From positions 248,001-312,000 of the forward strand of contig NZ_CP146963.1 of assembly GCF_037113525.1 (NCBI RefSeq): a DNA stretch of 64,000 nt, read 5' to 3'. Under the pieces are notes generated by a model. That model was not told the origin of the DNA. It was given only the letters and a program-made list of their open reading frames with translations, and did no database searches. Numbering within the stretch: the first letter of the stretch is position 1; each line of letters opens with the position of its first letter. Below are positions 8,815 through 16,974 of this stretch, piece by piece. This DNA comes from Butyrivibrio fibrisolvens. GTDB taxonomy: Bacteria; Bacillota; Clostridia; Lachnospirales; Lachnospiraceae. Both the position numbers and the translations under genes were made by a program.

Positions 8815-9054
8815 ATGAGACTTGATAAGTATTTAAAGGTATCACGCCTTATTAAAAGAAGAAGTGTTGCAAATGAAGCCTGTGATGCAGGCCGTGTTCA
8901 GATCAACGGAAGACCGGCCAAGGCAGGTACAGAGGTTAAGGTTGGAGACCACCTTACGATTCAGTTTGGTAACAAGGACGTAAATGTAGAAGTACTTGAT
9001 GTTCAGGAAACTGTACACAAGGAAAATGCAGGAGAATTATACAAATATATTTAA
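8815..9054 (+). CDS. rqcP: RqcP (YabO) S4-domain ribosome-quality-control protein
   Basis: The 79-residue protein is almost only an S4 RNA-binding domain: MRLDKYLKVSRLIKRRSVANE, then GRVQINGRPAK and VGDHLTIQFG. RqcP binds stalled 50S-peptidyl-tRNA complexes and works with RqcH in Ala-tailing of nascent chains; Hsp15/HslR is the related proteobacterial protein. Length and position between hup and divIC favour RqcP. The site upstream of ATG 8815 is weak (GGGG). Confidence 0.88.
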   Translation: MRLDKYLKVSRLIKRRSVANEACDAGRVQINGRPAKAGTEVKVGDHLTIQFGNKDVNVEVLDVQETVHKENAGELYKYI

Positions 9055-9190
9055 TATTGATAACAAAACGTCGTTGCGCCGAAACTCCTGAGGTGGTAAG
9101 ATTAATATAGCTAATTGTCTATATTGTTTCAGAAATTGATCTTTACCATGTAATTTAGAATATAATCCAGACCGCAGAGAGGAGTTCTAT

Positions 9191-9496
9191 ATGAAAGCAA
9201 GATATAGAACAAGACGCAGGGAGAACCGCTTTGGTATCCTCCTTGCTGCGATTGTGGTGCTGTTACTTACTTTTGTAGTGTCAGTCAGGAGTATAGACTT
9301 ACTGAGGCAGGTCCGTGAGAATGAGACAAGGATAGAACAGCTTCAGAGTGAGATGGCAAAAGAGGAGCTAAGAAGCACCGAGATCGATGAGTTCGTAAAA
9401 GAGACGCAAACGCGTAAATATATAGAAGATATAGCAAGACAGAAGCTGGGACTTGTTTATCCCGGCGAGATTATTTTTGAAAAAAAATCGAATTAG
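9191..9496 (+). CDS. divIC: Septum formation initiator DivIC/FtsB-like
   Basis: This 101-residue bitopic membrane protein has an Arg-rich cytoplasmic start (residues 1-14), one membrane helix (about 15-36), a coiled coil (about 40-70) and the short conserved end ARQKLGLVYPGEIIF. Such proteins join FtsL and FtsQ/DivIB in the division-site subcomplex. GAGAGGAG lies just upstream of the ATG. The gene order rqcP-divIC-tilS matches Firmicutes, but yabP and yabQ, which lie between rqcP and divIC in Bacillus, are absent. Confidence 0.88.
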   Translation: MKARYRTRRRENRFGILLAAIVVLLLTFVVSVRSIDLLRQVRENETRIEQLQSEMAKEELRSTEIDEFVKETQTRKYIEDIARQKLGLVYPGEIIFEKKSN

Positions 9497-9544
9497 GGGT
9501 GCAAACTTCTGGGTTTTCGGGAGTTTGCACTGTTTACGTTAAGG

Positions 9545-9603
9545 GACTACAGGATGTAATTGGTACATGTATTGAAATGCATGGATGCATTTCAATGTAC
9601 AGG
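9545..9603 (-). repeat. Single double-hairpin repeat unit before tilS
   Basis: It contains TACAGGATGTAATT and GAAATGCATGGATGCATTTC flanked by GTACA. The central stem differs from the other copies at one base pair, with both sides changed. It is open in the tilS frame, which makes the predicted N-terminus look longer than it is. Confidence 0.75.
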
Positions 9604-9618
9604 GATTGTTTAAGTGAT

Positions 9619-11100
9619 ATGAATTTAAGGCAGAGCGTTCTTGAGTACATAAGGAAAGAGAATATGATAGAAAAAGGCGACCACGTTCTCGCAGGGGTTT
9701 CCGGCGGGGCTGATTCGGTATGCCTTTTTATTTTGCTGCATTCACTTATGAAGGAGCTTGATTTTAAGCTTTCAGTCCTTCATGTTAATCACGGCATCAG
9801 GCAGGAGGCATCCTGTGATGCTGATTTTGTCAGGAATTTGTGCAGTCAGCACAATATTCCCTGTTTCATAGAGGAAGTGGATGTGCCTGCCTTGTCCAAA
9901 GAGATGTCCGTTGGAGAGGAAGAAGCAGGAAGATTTGCAAGGTACGATCTTTTTTACAAAAAGATGGATGAGATCGGAGCTTCTAAGCTTGCAATAGCCC
10001 ACAATATGAACGATCAGGCTGAGACCTTTATCATGAACCTCGCAAGAGGGAGCGGTCTTCGAGGTCTTTCAGGGATCAGGGCAGTAAGAGACAGGATCAT
10101 AAGACCCCTCCTTCTTACAAGTCGTGAGGATATTGAGGTATATCTTAAAGAAAATAATATATCATTTATGACAGATGCGACCAATCTTGAAGATGAGCAT
10201 ACAAGGAACAGGATTCGTCACCATGTCCTTCCTTATCTGGAAAAAGAGATCAATTCAGAAACTCTCCTTCATATATCAAGCGCTGCTAATGAGCTTTCTT
10301 ATGCTCAGGAATATATGGAAATGCAGGCTGGAAAATGGCTTAAAGACAGGAAGATCGATTTATCTGAAAGCAAAAGGCCTCCTGTCATTGACCTTAAAGA
10401 GTTAAGGACAGAGCCCTATATAATCCGTAAATACATCATTATGGAGCTACTTAACCTTGTTACAAGCATGCGCAAGGATATAACAGGAACTCATATTGAA
10501 GCTATAGACAAGCTTTGCATGAATAAAAGCGGAAGTGAAGAGCTTCACCTTCCTTACGGGATCCGTGTTTTGAGAGCTTATGATGATCTTAAGATCGTGA
10601 TCCTTGATGAAAACGATGAAACTGAAGATCGTGATGATAATGGCGATGAATATGTTCTTGAATTCCAGTCAGATAAGGCAGAAGAAGCTCCTTCTTGCGA
10701 TGATATGAGAATAAAAAATGAAAGTTTTTTTTCTTATAATGGAACAGATTATCGCGCACGACTGTACGAAATACCCGATGGCAAAGCACAAGATTTTATT
10801 TCAAAGGTTCCCCGCTTGCCATATACTAAATGGTTCGATTATGATAAAATACTATCGTGCCCGACTTTTCGCTTTCGTAAACCGGGCGATTATATCGTTG
10901 TAGACAGACAGGGTCATAAGAAGAGCCTTAAGAAGTTTATGACAGATGCAAAAATCCCTGAAAAATCCAGAAACAGTGTAGTACTTTTGGCAGATGGCGA
11001 CAACATTATGTGGGCCATAGGTCATCGGTCGAGCTGTGCTTATGAGATTTCAGAAAATACAAAACACATCCTTGAAATAGATGCGTTATCAGTAAATTAA
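9619..11100 (+). CDS. tilS: tRNA(Ile)-lysidine synthase
   Basis: TilS changes C34 of the tRNA-Ile CAU anticodon to lysidine, so that it reads AUA. The ATP-PPase P-loop SGGADS lies at residues 28-33, followed by the N-type ATPase domain (HVNHGIRQEAS, HNMNDQAETF, GLRGLSGI) and a C-terminal TilS domain near residues 400-490 (TFRFRKPGDYI, KKFMTDAKIP). The 493-residue length fits. I chose ATG 9619 because the upstream in-frame extension is a dispersed repeat. The ribosome site is weak, which might suggest translation from divIC readthrough. Next are hpt and ftsH, the usual order. Confidence 0.93.
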   Translation: MNLRQSVLEYIRKENMIEKGDHVLAGVSGGADSVCLFILLHSLMKELDFKLSVLHVNHGIRQEASCDADFVRNLCSQHNIPCFIEEVDVPALSKEMSVGEEEAGRFARYDLFYKKMDEIGASKLAIAHNMNDQAETFIMNLARGSGLRGLSGIRAVRDRIIRPLLLTSREDIEVYLKENNISFMTDATNLEDEHTRNRIRHHVLPYLEKEINSETLLHISSAANELSYAQEYMEMQAGKWLKDRKIDLSESKRPPVIDLKELRTEPYIIRKYIIMELLNLVTSMRKDITGTHIEAIDKLCMNKSGSEELHLPYGIRVLRAYDDLKIVILDENDETEDRDDNGDEYVLEFQSDKAEEAPSCDDMRIKNESFFSYNGTDYRARLYEIPDGKAQDFISKVPRLPYTKWFDYDKILSCPTFRFRKPGDYIVVDRQGHKKSLKKFMTDAKIPEKSRNSVVLLADGDNIMWAIGHRSSCAYEISENTKHILEIDALSVN

Positions 11101-11123
11101 AAAGGAATGAGGTAGTAACAGTA

Positions 11124-11648
11124 ATGGCAGAAAGAGTTAGAGTTATGTTCACTGAAGAGGAAGTTGATAAGAGGATCAGAGAACTCGGTGAACAGATCAG
11201 CAAAGATTATGCAGGCAAGACAGTACATCTTATTTGTGTTCTTAAGGGTGGAAGCTTTTATATGACAGAGCTTGCCAAGCGAATCACAGTTCCGGTAACT
11301 CTTGATTTCATGAGCGCATCAAGCTATGGTTCATCCACTAAGTCAAGCGGCGTTGTAAAGATCGTTAAGGATCTTGATGAGCCTCTTAAGGATAAAGACG
11401 TTCTTATTGTTGAAGATATCGTAGATTCAGGACGTACACTCAGCTATCTTATGAAGATGCTTGGAGACAGAGGTCCGTCCAGCATCAAGCTTACAACTCT
11501 TCTTGATAAGCCTGATCGTCGTGTTACAGATATCAAGGTTGATTATACAGGATTTGTTATTCCGGATGAGTTCGTTGTAGGTTATGGTCTTGATTATGAT
11601 CAGAGATATCGTAACCTTCCTTATATCGGAGTTGTAGAGTTTGATTAA
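11124..11648 (+). CDS. hpt: Hypoxanthine phosphoribosyltransferase
   Basis: This 174-residue purine-salvage enzyme makes IMP or GMP from hypoxanthine or guanine and PRPP. The PRPP loop VLIVEDIVDSGRT lies at about residues 93-105. The flexible-loop region SASSYGSST, the LKGG motif near residue 40 and the end GYGLDYDQRYRNLPYIG are all typical. It sits between tilS and ftsH, as in Bacillus. AATGAGGTAG upstream gives a modest ribosome site. Confidence 0.95.
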   Translation: MAERVRVMFTEEEVDKRIRELGEQISKDYAGKTVHLICVLKGGSFYMTELAKRITVPVTLDFMSASSYGSSTKSSGVVKIVKDLDEPLKDKDVLIVEDIVDSGRTLSYLMKMLGDRGPSSIKLTTLLDKPDRRVTDIKVDYTGFVIPDEFVVGYGLDYDQRYRNLPYIGVVEFD

Positions 11649-11651
11649 AGT

Positions 11652-11825
11652 ACCTAGAAGTACATCCATGTACTTCTAAACAGGTACGAATTACATCCTG
11701 TAATTCAGGCACCTAGAAGTACATCCATGTACTTCTAAACAGGTACGAATTACATCCTGTAATTCAGGCACCTAGAAGTACATCCATGTACTTCTGAACA
11801 GGTGCAAATTACATCCTGTAATTCA
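11652..11825 (+). repeat. Three tandem 59-bp double-hairpin repeats between hpt and ftsH
   Basis: Units start at 11652, 11711 and 11770. The first two are identical over 59 bases; the third differs at a few bases. Each has GAAGTACATCCATGTACTTC and GAATTACATCCTGTAATTC. The array fills the space between hpt and the ftsH ribosome site. There are no spacers of CRISPR type. Confidence 0.9.
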
Positions 11826-11890
11826 AATCTACAGAAATATGAAAAAAGTTCAATTCCGCAGAAAGCGGATGATAGATAAAGGAGGAAGTA

Positions 11891-13774
11891 GTGGAAAATC
11901 GCAGAAGAAGTTTTGGAACGATCTTCGGATTTATCATAGTTCTGCTACTGCTGTTGGTTGTCCTTGAGTTTTTCGGAGACAGCAATCGTACGGCAGACGC
12001 ACAGGCATACACTATCGGGAAACTCCAGACGGATCTGGCGGAAGGTGATATAAAGAGCGCTGTGATCCTTCCTAATGGCGATAATGCTACTGGTGCTGTA
12101 AACATTGAATTCAAAGATGGAACTAAGAATACCGAGACTCTGTATGTTACTAATGTTACAGAGGTAAGAAAACTGCTTAATGAATATGGCGTTGATGCTG
12201 AAGTCAGGGATGTGTCTGATGACAGCTGGCTCTTTAACTGGGCATTGCCGATACTGGTCGTAGTGATCATATTTGTAATGTTCCTGTCCATGATGAATGG
12301 ATCCCAGTCATCAGGAAGCGCCACCAACAACAGAATGCTTAACTTTGGAAGAAGCAGAGCAAGGATGACTGTTGGTGATGACAACAAGGTCAAGCTTGAT
12401 GATGTTGCAGGTCTTCAGGAAGAGAAAGAGCAGCTTGCAGAGATCATTGAGTTCCTTAAGAATCCTGACCAGTTCACTAAAGTCGGAGCGCGTATTCCTA
12501 AGGGCGTACTTCTTGAAGGTGCTCCCGGTACAGGTAAGACACTTCTTGCAAGAGCTGTTGCAGGAGAAGCCGGTGTTCCGTTCTTCTCCATTTCAGGTTC
12601 TGATTTCGTAGAGATGTTCGTCGGCGTTGGTGCATCCCGTGTGCGTGACCTTTTTGAAGAGGCCAAGAAGAACAGCCCATGTATCATCTTTATCGATGAG
12701 ATAGATGCGGTAGCAAGACGTAGAGGAACCGGTATGGGAGGAGGTCACGATGAACGTGAGCAGACTCTTAACCAGCTCCTTGTAGAGATGGATGGTTTCG
12801 GCGTCAATGAAGGAATCATTGTTATGGCGGCAACCAACCGTGTTGATATCCTTGATCCTGCTATCCTTCGTCCGGGACGTTTTGACAGAAAGATAACTGT
12901 TGGCCGTCCTGATATAAGAGGTCGTGAAGAGATCCTTAATGTACATGCCAAGAACAAGCCTCTTGGAGATGACGTGGATCTTAGCCAGATCGCTCAGACA
13001 ACAGCTGGATTTACAGGTGCAGATCTTGAGAACCTTCTCAATGAAGCTGCAATCAATGCTGCAATGGACAAGCGTCCATACATTCTCCAGGAAGATATCA
13101 AGAAGGCATTTGTTCAGGTTGGTATCGGAACTGAGAAGAAGAGCCATCTTATTTCTCCTGAGGAAAAGAAGATCACAGCTTATCACGAGTCCGGTCATGC
13201 AATTCTTTTTCATGTGCTTCCTCACGTGGGCCCTGTATACACAGTATCAGTTATTCCTACAGGTGCAGGTGCAGCAGGTTATACAATGCCACTTCCTGAA
13301 AAGGATGAAATGTTCCTTACAAAGACTAAGATGCTTGAAGAGATCATGGTTGACCTTGGTGGACGTATCGCAGAAGAGATCGTCTTCGATGATATAACAA
13401 CAGGAGCTTCCAATGATATTCAGAAAGCTACCAATATGGCAAGAAATATGGTAACCAAGTATGGTATGTCATCTAATATCGGTGTTATCAACTATGACGA
13501 GAATGAAGATGACGTATTCATCGGTTATGATATAGGCCACAGAAAGAGCCACTCAGAACTTATGAGCGGAGAGATTGACAGAGAAGTTAAGTCTATCATT
13601 GATGAATGCTACAAGAAGGCTAAGCAGATCATTATGGACAATCAGGACGTACTTCATAAGTCAGCTAATCTTCTTATTGAGAAAGAAAAGATTGGAAGAG
13701 AAGAATTCGAGGCACTTTTTAACAGAAACGAGTCTTCTATTGATCTTTCTAAGCCGGTATTTTCACTTACATAA
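11891..13774 (+). CDS. ftsH: ATP-dependent zinc metalloprotease FtsH
   Basis: This 627-residue membrane AAA+ protease degrades misfolded and regulatory membrane proteins. A first membrane helix lies at about residues 12-30, an extracytoplasmic domain follows, and a second helix is near residues 118-137. The Walker A GAPGTGKT is near residue 213, Walker B IIFIDEIDAV follows, and the zinc site HESGH starts at residue 432. The GTG start at 11891 has AAAGGAGGAAG directly upstream. The gene is followed by a strong terminator. Confidence 0.96.
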   Translation: MENRRRSFGTIFGFIIVLLLLLVVLEFFGDSNRTADAQAYTIGKLQTDLAEGDIKSAVILPNGDNATGAVNIEFKDGTKNTETLYVTNVTEVRKLLNEYGVDAEVRDVSDDSWLFNWALPILVVVIIFVMFLSMMNGSQSSGSATNNRMLNFGRSRARMTVGDDNKVKLDDVAGLQEEKEQLAEIIEFLKNPDQFTKVGARIPKGVLLEGAPGTGKTLLARAVAGEAGVPFFSISGSDFVEMFVGVGASRVRDLFEEAKKNSPCIIFIDEIDAVARRRGTGMGGGHDEREQTLNQLLVEMDGFGVNEGIIVMAATNRVDILDPAILRPGRFDRKITVGRPDIRGREEILNVHAKNKPLGDDVDLSQIAQTTAGFTGADLENLLNEAAINAAMDKRPYILQEDIKKAFVQVGIGTEKKSHLISPEEKKITAYHESGHAILFHVLPHVGPVYTVSVIPTGAGAAGYTMPLPEKDEMFLTKTKMLEEIMVDLGGRIAEEIVFDDITTGASNDIQKATNMARNMVTKYGMSSNIGVINYDENEDDVFIGYDIGHRKSHSELMSGEIDREVKSIIDECYKKAKQIIMDNQDVLHKSANLLIEKEKIGREEFEALFNRNESSIDLSKPVFSLT

Positions 13775-13815
13775 AAATTTCGCTTACAAAATTATAAAAA
13801 TCAAGAAACTGAAAT

Positions 13816-13856
13816 CCCCGGAGGTCTGCCGAAATGCAGATTTTCGGGGGTTTTTT
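13816..13856 (+). terminator. Terminator of the tilS-hpt-ftsH group
   Basis: CCCCGGAGGTCTGC pairs with GCAGATTTTCGGGG, then TTTTTT. Confidence 0.88.
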
Positions 13857-13883
13857 AGGATAATTGGTGATAATCACAAGAGA

Positions 13884-13897
13884 TGTAAGCGTTTACA
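13884..13897. promoter_or_regulatory. cre-like site (TGTAAGCGTTTACA)
   Basis: The 14 bases match every position of the CcpA operator consensus TGWAANCGNTNWCA. LacI-family operators look alike. It sits in a gene-free stretch about 100 bases before the predicted start of a small RNA. Confidence 0.5.
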
Positions 13898-13962
13898 CGA
13901 AATGCCTGAAAAAATGACCAAAAAACCCCATGCCTCTTTGGCAATTTTGTTGAACCTGTTCA

Positions 13963-14092
13963 TTGTGAGTATGGGGGACGGATGCTATTATAATACTCGT
14001 AACCCCCCAATATTATATAGTTTTTTGCTATACCCCATAAGAAAGAAATACCTTCTCTAAAAAAGACAGCAACCCCTAAAGCTGTCTTTTTT
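13963..14092 (+). ncRNA. Candidate small RNA with C-rich motifs (transcript about 13998-14092)
   Basis: A promoter can be read as TTGTGA (13963-13968), a 17-base spacer, and TATTAT (13986-13991) with an extended TG. The transcript of about 95 bases would carry three unpaired C-rich motifs: AACCCCCCAA (14001-14010), ACCCCA (14032-14037) and AACCCCTAAA in the terminator loop (14071-14080). It ends in a strong terminator, AAAAAAGACAGC with GCTGTCTTTTTT (14059-14092). C-rich loops that pair with Shine-Dalgarno sites are known from Gram-positive regulatory RNAs such as RsaE and FsrA. No protein frame with a ribosome site is present. Confidence 0.45.
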
Positions 14093-14111
14093 GCTGCCTA
14101 AAAATAGCAAT

Positions 14112-14144
14112 AAAAAAGGAAAGCGCCGATTGCTTTCCTTTTTT
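14112..14144. terminator. Bidirectional hairpin terminator
   Basis: AAAAAAGGAAAGC pairs with GCTTTCCTTTTTT around a short loop. It is the second of three stacked terminators in the space between ftsH and the araC-type gene. Confidence 0.7.
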
Positions 14145-14204
14145 GATGCACAAGACCGGCAAGCGAATGGATGCTTGCATACAAATTCATTTGCTGTTCG
14201 TGTG

Positions 14205-14232
14205 CGAAAACGAGTAGGTGTCAGCCTACTCG
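14205..14232 (-). terminator. Terminator of the AraC-family gene
   Basis: On the minus strand CGAGTAGG pairs with CCTACTCG and is followed by TTTT. It starts directly after the regulator's stop codon. Confidence 0.75.
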
Positions 14233-14236
14233 ATTA

Positions 14237-15142
14237 CTAGGCATTAAGTTGTTCGTATTGTTCTGGTTCTTCTTTGGACGTTTTAAAGTTGCTGTCATAA
14301 AGACTCCTGAACTTGGTAGGAGTATATCCTGTGATGATCCTGAACATCCTTATAAAGGATGACATACTACTAAATCCGCAGTTGATGGCTATATTGGTAA
14401 TAGTAGAATCAGAATCCATAAGGAAGAGCTTAGCTTTCTGGATACGAACCTGATTTATATATCTGTAGAATGTTACACCAGTGAGCTGCTTAAATACTCT
14501 TGAGAAGTGGTATTTACTAAAACCGGCGATCTTTGAAGCAGACTCAAGACTTATGTCCTCTGCATAGTGGATCTTTAAGTAATCACATATTCTGTTGATC
14601 TGTTCAGCGTATTCCCTTTGTTTTTTAATACTAGTATCTGCAAGTGAATTATTTATCTGATGATAGTTCTTTCCAAGAAGAAGGAGCATCTGAGCCATAT
14701 TTGTATATATTTCAGGCTCTGCCATAAGCCCTGCATTGGTATAACTTTCGCACATCTTTCTGAAAAGTGAATGGAACTGATCGTAGCATGCGCAGTTAGA
14801 ACGGTTGATCACATATACAGGATATATAAGTGATACTACATGATCGAAACCGCTTATGGCCTGAAGCATGGATATATCGATCTGGAAGATGAGCCTTTTA
14901 CCGGGAAGAGCTGGCATGGAATGTATTACACCGGGGCATATGAATATCATTTCGTCCTCGGCTATATCAAAAACATGTCCACAACTCTCGACTTTGTAAT
15001 TGTTCTGAATTGGCATAATGATCTCTATTGGAAGATGCCAGTGAGAAGGGTATGCTTCAAAGTCGTCATTCTCATAGAGTCTGACACTGCCTGTAGACGC
15101 ATAGTTAACGGTCTCATGTAACCCGTTAAGATTCTCTATCAT
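14237..15142 (-). CDS. AraC-family transcriptional regulator next to a sugar ABC transporter
   Basis: This 301-residue protein has an N-terminal cupin-like sensing domain (about 1-150; HWHLPIEIIMPI and CPGVIHSM are typical) and two C-terminal helix-turn-helix motifs (about 185-285). The second contains FSSMSSFIRMFRIITGYTPTKFR, matching the AraC signature. GGGAGGAG precedes the ATG on the minus strand. It is divergent from the solute-binding protein gene, with a 313-base shared region holding paired TTAGTCA repeats, so it probably controls that transporter in response to a sugar. The ligand is not visible from sequence. Confidence 0.9.
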   Translation of the reverse strand: MIENLNGLHETVNYASTGSVRLYENDDFEAYPSHWHLPIEIIMPIQNNYKVESCGHVFDIAEDEMIFICPGVIHSMPALPGKRLIFQIDISMLQAISGFDHVVSLIYPVYVINRSNCACYDQFHSLFRKMCESYTNAGLMAEPEIYTNMAQMLLLLGKNYHQINNSLADTSIKKQREYAEQINRICDYLKIHYAEDISLESASKIAGFSKYHFSRVFKQLTGVTFYRYINQVRIQKAKLFLMDSDSTITNIAINCGFSSMSSFIRMFRIITGYTPTKFRSLYDSNFKTSKEEPEQYEQLNA

Positions 15143-15209
15143 ATTTACTCCTCCCTATATTAATTTAACTTTTTCCTAATTAAAAATTACTAATAATTGC
15201 ACGTTGGTT

Positions 15210-15264
15210 TTAGTCAATATGACTGAGATTTTCGAAAAACTTTCAAAACATTAGTCATTACGAC
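15210..15264 (+). promoter_or_regulatory. Two direct repeats TTAGTCAnTAnGAC, probable AraC-type operator
   Basis: TTAGTCAATATGAC (15210-15223) and TTAGTCATTACGAC (15251-15264) are in the same orientation and start 41 bases apart, about four helical turns. This fits two half-sites for the divergent AraC-family protein. The rest of 15143-15455 is AT-rich promoter region with no gene. Confidence 0.55.
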
Positions 15265-15413
15265 CTTTAAAGCATCATAAATATAACATTTGCCTTAACG
15301 ATTATCAATATTATGAGAAGAAGAATAGCAATTATTAGTAATTAAATAGCAATCATTGTAAAGATGAATATATGTAATATTGATAATCTAAGGTTGTAAA
15401 TGTTAATGAGGGG

Positions 15414-15434
15414 GCATCAGTACTGAACTGATGC
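15414..15434 (+). promoter_or_regulatory. Perfect hairpin before the ribosome site of the solute-binding protein
   Basis: GCATCAGT and ACTGATGC close a five-base loop. It lies just before AAGGAGG, so it may stabilise the message or affect initiation. Confidence 0.5.
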
Positions 15435-15455
15435 AAAAAGATAAGGAGGGTTATT

Positions 15456-16841
15456 ATGAAAAGCAAGGCATTATCAATCCTGCTGTCAGTATCAATGGTA
15501 GCAGCAGCTCTTACTGGATGTTCAGTTTCTACCGATACTGGTGAGACTACTCCATCAACAGATGGTGCAGGCACAGAGACAGGAACTGATACAACAGGTT
15601 CTACTGAGAACAAGACAGAAACTACAGACACAAGTACAGCTTCTGCTGATGAAGAAGAGATTACCTGGGTATTCTGGGATGATCTTGAAGCTAGTACAGA
15701 CCAGATGACTCAGTTGTATGCACAGACAGTTGAGCGCTTCAATGCTGAAGACAATGGTTACCATGTAAACGTTATTACAACTAACCTTGAAGAGTATGAC
15801 TCTAAAGTTAATGCGTTGATCGCTGCAGGTGATACACCTGACCTTCTCATCTGTAACCCTGGACCAAACGCAGACGTATATGTAGACGCAGGCGTTGTTC
15901 AGCCTCTTAACCAGTATCTTGATGCTGATCCTGAGTGGAGAGATTCTTTTGCCGGCGGTATGTTCGACAGAGTAACATATGGCAGCGACATCTATGGTAT
16001 TCCTACAAACTTTGCAGCAGCTTGCTGTTTCTATAACACAGAGATGTTCGAAGCTGCAGGGATCTCAGAAGTTCCTTCAGATATGGAAGGCTTCCTTGAT
16101 GCTTGCCAGAAGCTTAAAGATGCAGGATACACACCTCTTACATGTTCAGCTTCAACAGCATGGTGTCTTTCAATGATCGCTGGTTACTGCATGAACAGAG
16201 AAGGCGTTGACACAGAAGCTCTTAATGCAGGAACAGCTCACTGGACAGATGAGAACTGCGTAAAGGGTTGTGAAGACCTCGTTGCTATAAGCAAATTCTT
16301 CCAGGATACATATCTTGGAGATTCCAATGATGACGCTACAGCTCACTTCTATAATGAAGAAGCAGCTATCCTTATCCAGGGTTCATGGTGCATTGCTCAG
16401 ATGAATGGTAACTCTGCGACTATCGAAGATAAGTGCGGCGTATTCTCATTCCCTAGTGTAGATGGCAGCATCGGCGATATGATCGTTAAGACAGACAACG
16501 TCCTTATGTCAGCTACAACTGAGCATCCTGAAGCATGTGTTGCATTCCTTAAGATGCTCACAGACGAGACAGCACAGAAAGCTACAGCTGAGCAGGCTGG
16601 TAAGATCCCTGTAACTAAGGTTGAAGTTGATACATCCAAGGCTCCTAAGCAGTTTGGTTATGTTTCAGATCTTCTTGCAAACCTTACAGGAACAATCGGA
16701 TTCTACAATGAGTCATTAGTATCTGTAGAAGCAGGCGATACATTCGATAACAACATGGTTTCAATCGTAATGGGAGATGAGACTATCGAAGAAGGCTTGC
16801 AGAATATAGAAGACTTCTATAAAGAGAATGCTTGGCAGTAA
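15456..16841 (+). CDS. Sugar ABC transporter solute-binding lipoprotein
   Basis: The 461-residue protein starts with a lipoprotein signal (lipobox LTGC, Cys at residue 22), then a Thr/Ser/Gly-rich linker to about residue 65. The rest is a family 1 extracellular solute-binding fold: WVFWDD start, DLLICNP near residue 130, GSDIYGIPTNFAA and the end DFYKENAWQ. It should hold an oligosaccharide outside the cell for the two permeases downstream. The ATPase subunit is not in the window, as is common for Firmicute sugar transporters that share an MsmX-type ATPase. The start has a strong AAGGAGG. The GH13 enzyme downstream points to an alpha-glucan oligosaccharide, by inference. Confidence 0.9.
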   Translation: MKSKALSILLSVSMVAAALTGCSVSTDTGETTPSTDGAGTETGTDTTGSTENKTETTDTSTASADEEEITWVFWDDLEASTDQMTQLYAQTVERFNAEDNGYHVNVITTNLEEYDSKVNALIAAGDTPDLLICNPGPNADVYVDAGVVQPLNQYLDADPEWRDSFAGGMFDRVTYGSDIYGIPTNFAAACCFYNTEMFEAAGISEVPSDMEGFLDACQKLKDAGYTPLTCSASTAWCLSMIAGYCMNREGVDTEALNAGTAHWTDENCVKGCEDLVAISKFFQDTYLGDSNDDATAHFYNEEAAILIQGSWCIAQMNGNSATIEDKCGVFSFPSVDGSIGDMIVKTDNVLMSATTEHPEACVAFLKMLTDETAQKATAEQAGKIPVTKVEVDTSKAPKQFGYVSDLLANLTGTIGFYNESLVSVEAGDTFDNNMVSIVMGDETIEEGLQNIEDFYKENAWQ

Positions 16842-16909
16842 AGTCGGAATTCTTGTAATTTTGGATCTTTGATTCAAAATTATGGTAAATTGGCTAGATA
16901 ACTTAGAAG

Positions 16910-16944
16910 CACGGGGATATTCCCTATAAACGGATATCTCCGTG
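16910..16944 (+). terminator. Intercistronic hairpin between binding protein and permease
   Basis: CACGGGGATAT pairs with ATATCTCCGTG (one G-U) and is followed by TTTCTCTAT. Partial terminators or stabilisers here commonly give more binding protein than permease. Confidence 0.65.
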
Positions 16945-16974
16945 TTTCTCTATATAAGAATATGGGGGAATGCT

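Noticed and set aside
9499..9618. 40-codon N-terminal extension of tilS
   Set aside because: It translates a dispersed double-hairpin repeat; family alignments begin near MNLRQSVLEYI.
11652..11825. Possible CRISPR array
   Set aside because: The 59-bp units are contiguous with no unique spacers and no cas genes are near.
12593..13225. 210-codon minus-strand frame
   Set aside because: Shadow of ftsH AAA domain.
13575..14060. 161-codon frame running from ftsH into the gap
   Set aside because: It begins inside ftsH in another frame and crosses its terminator; no ribosome site.
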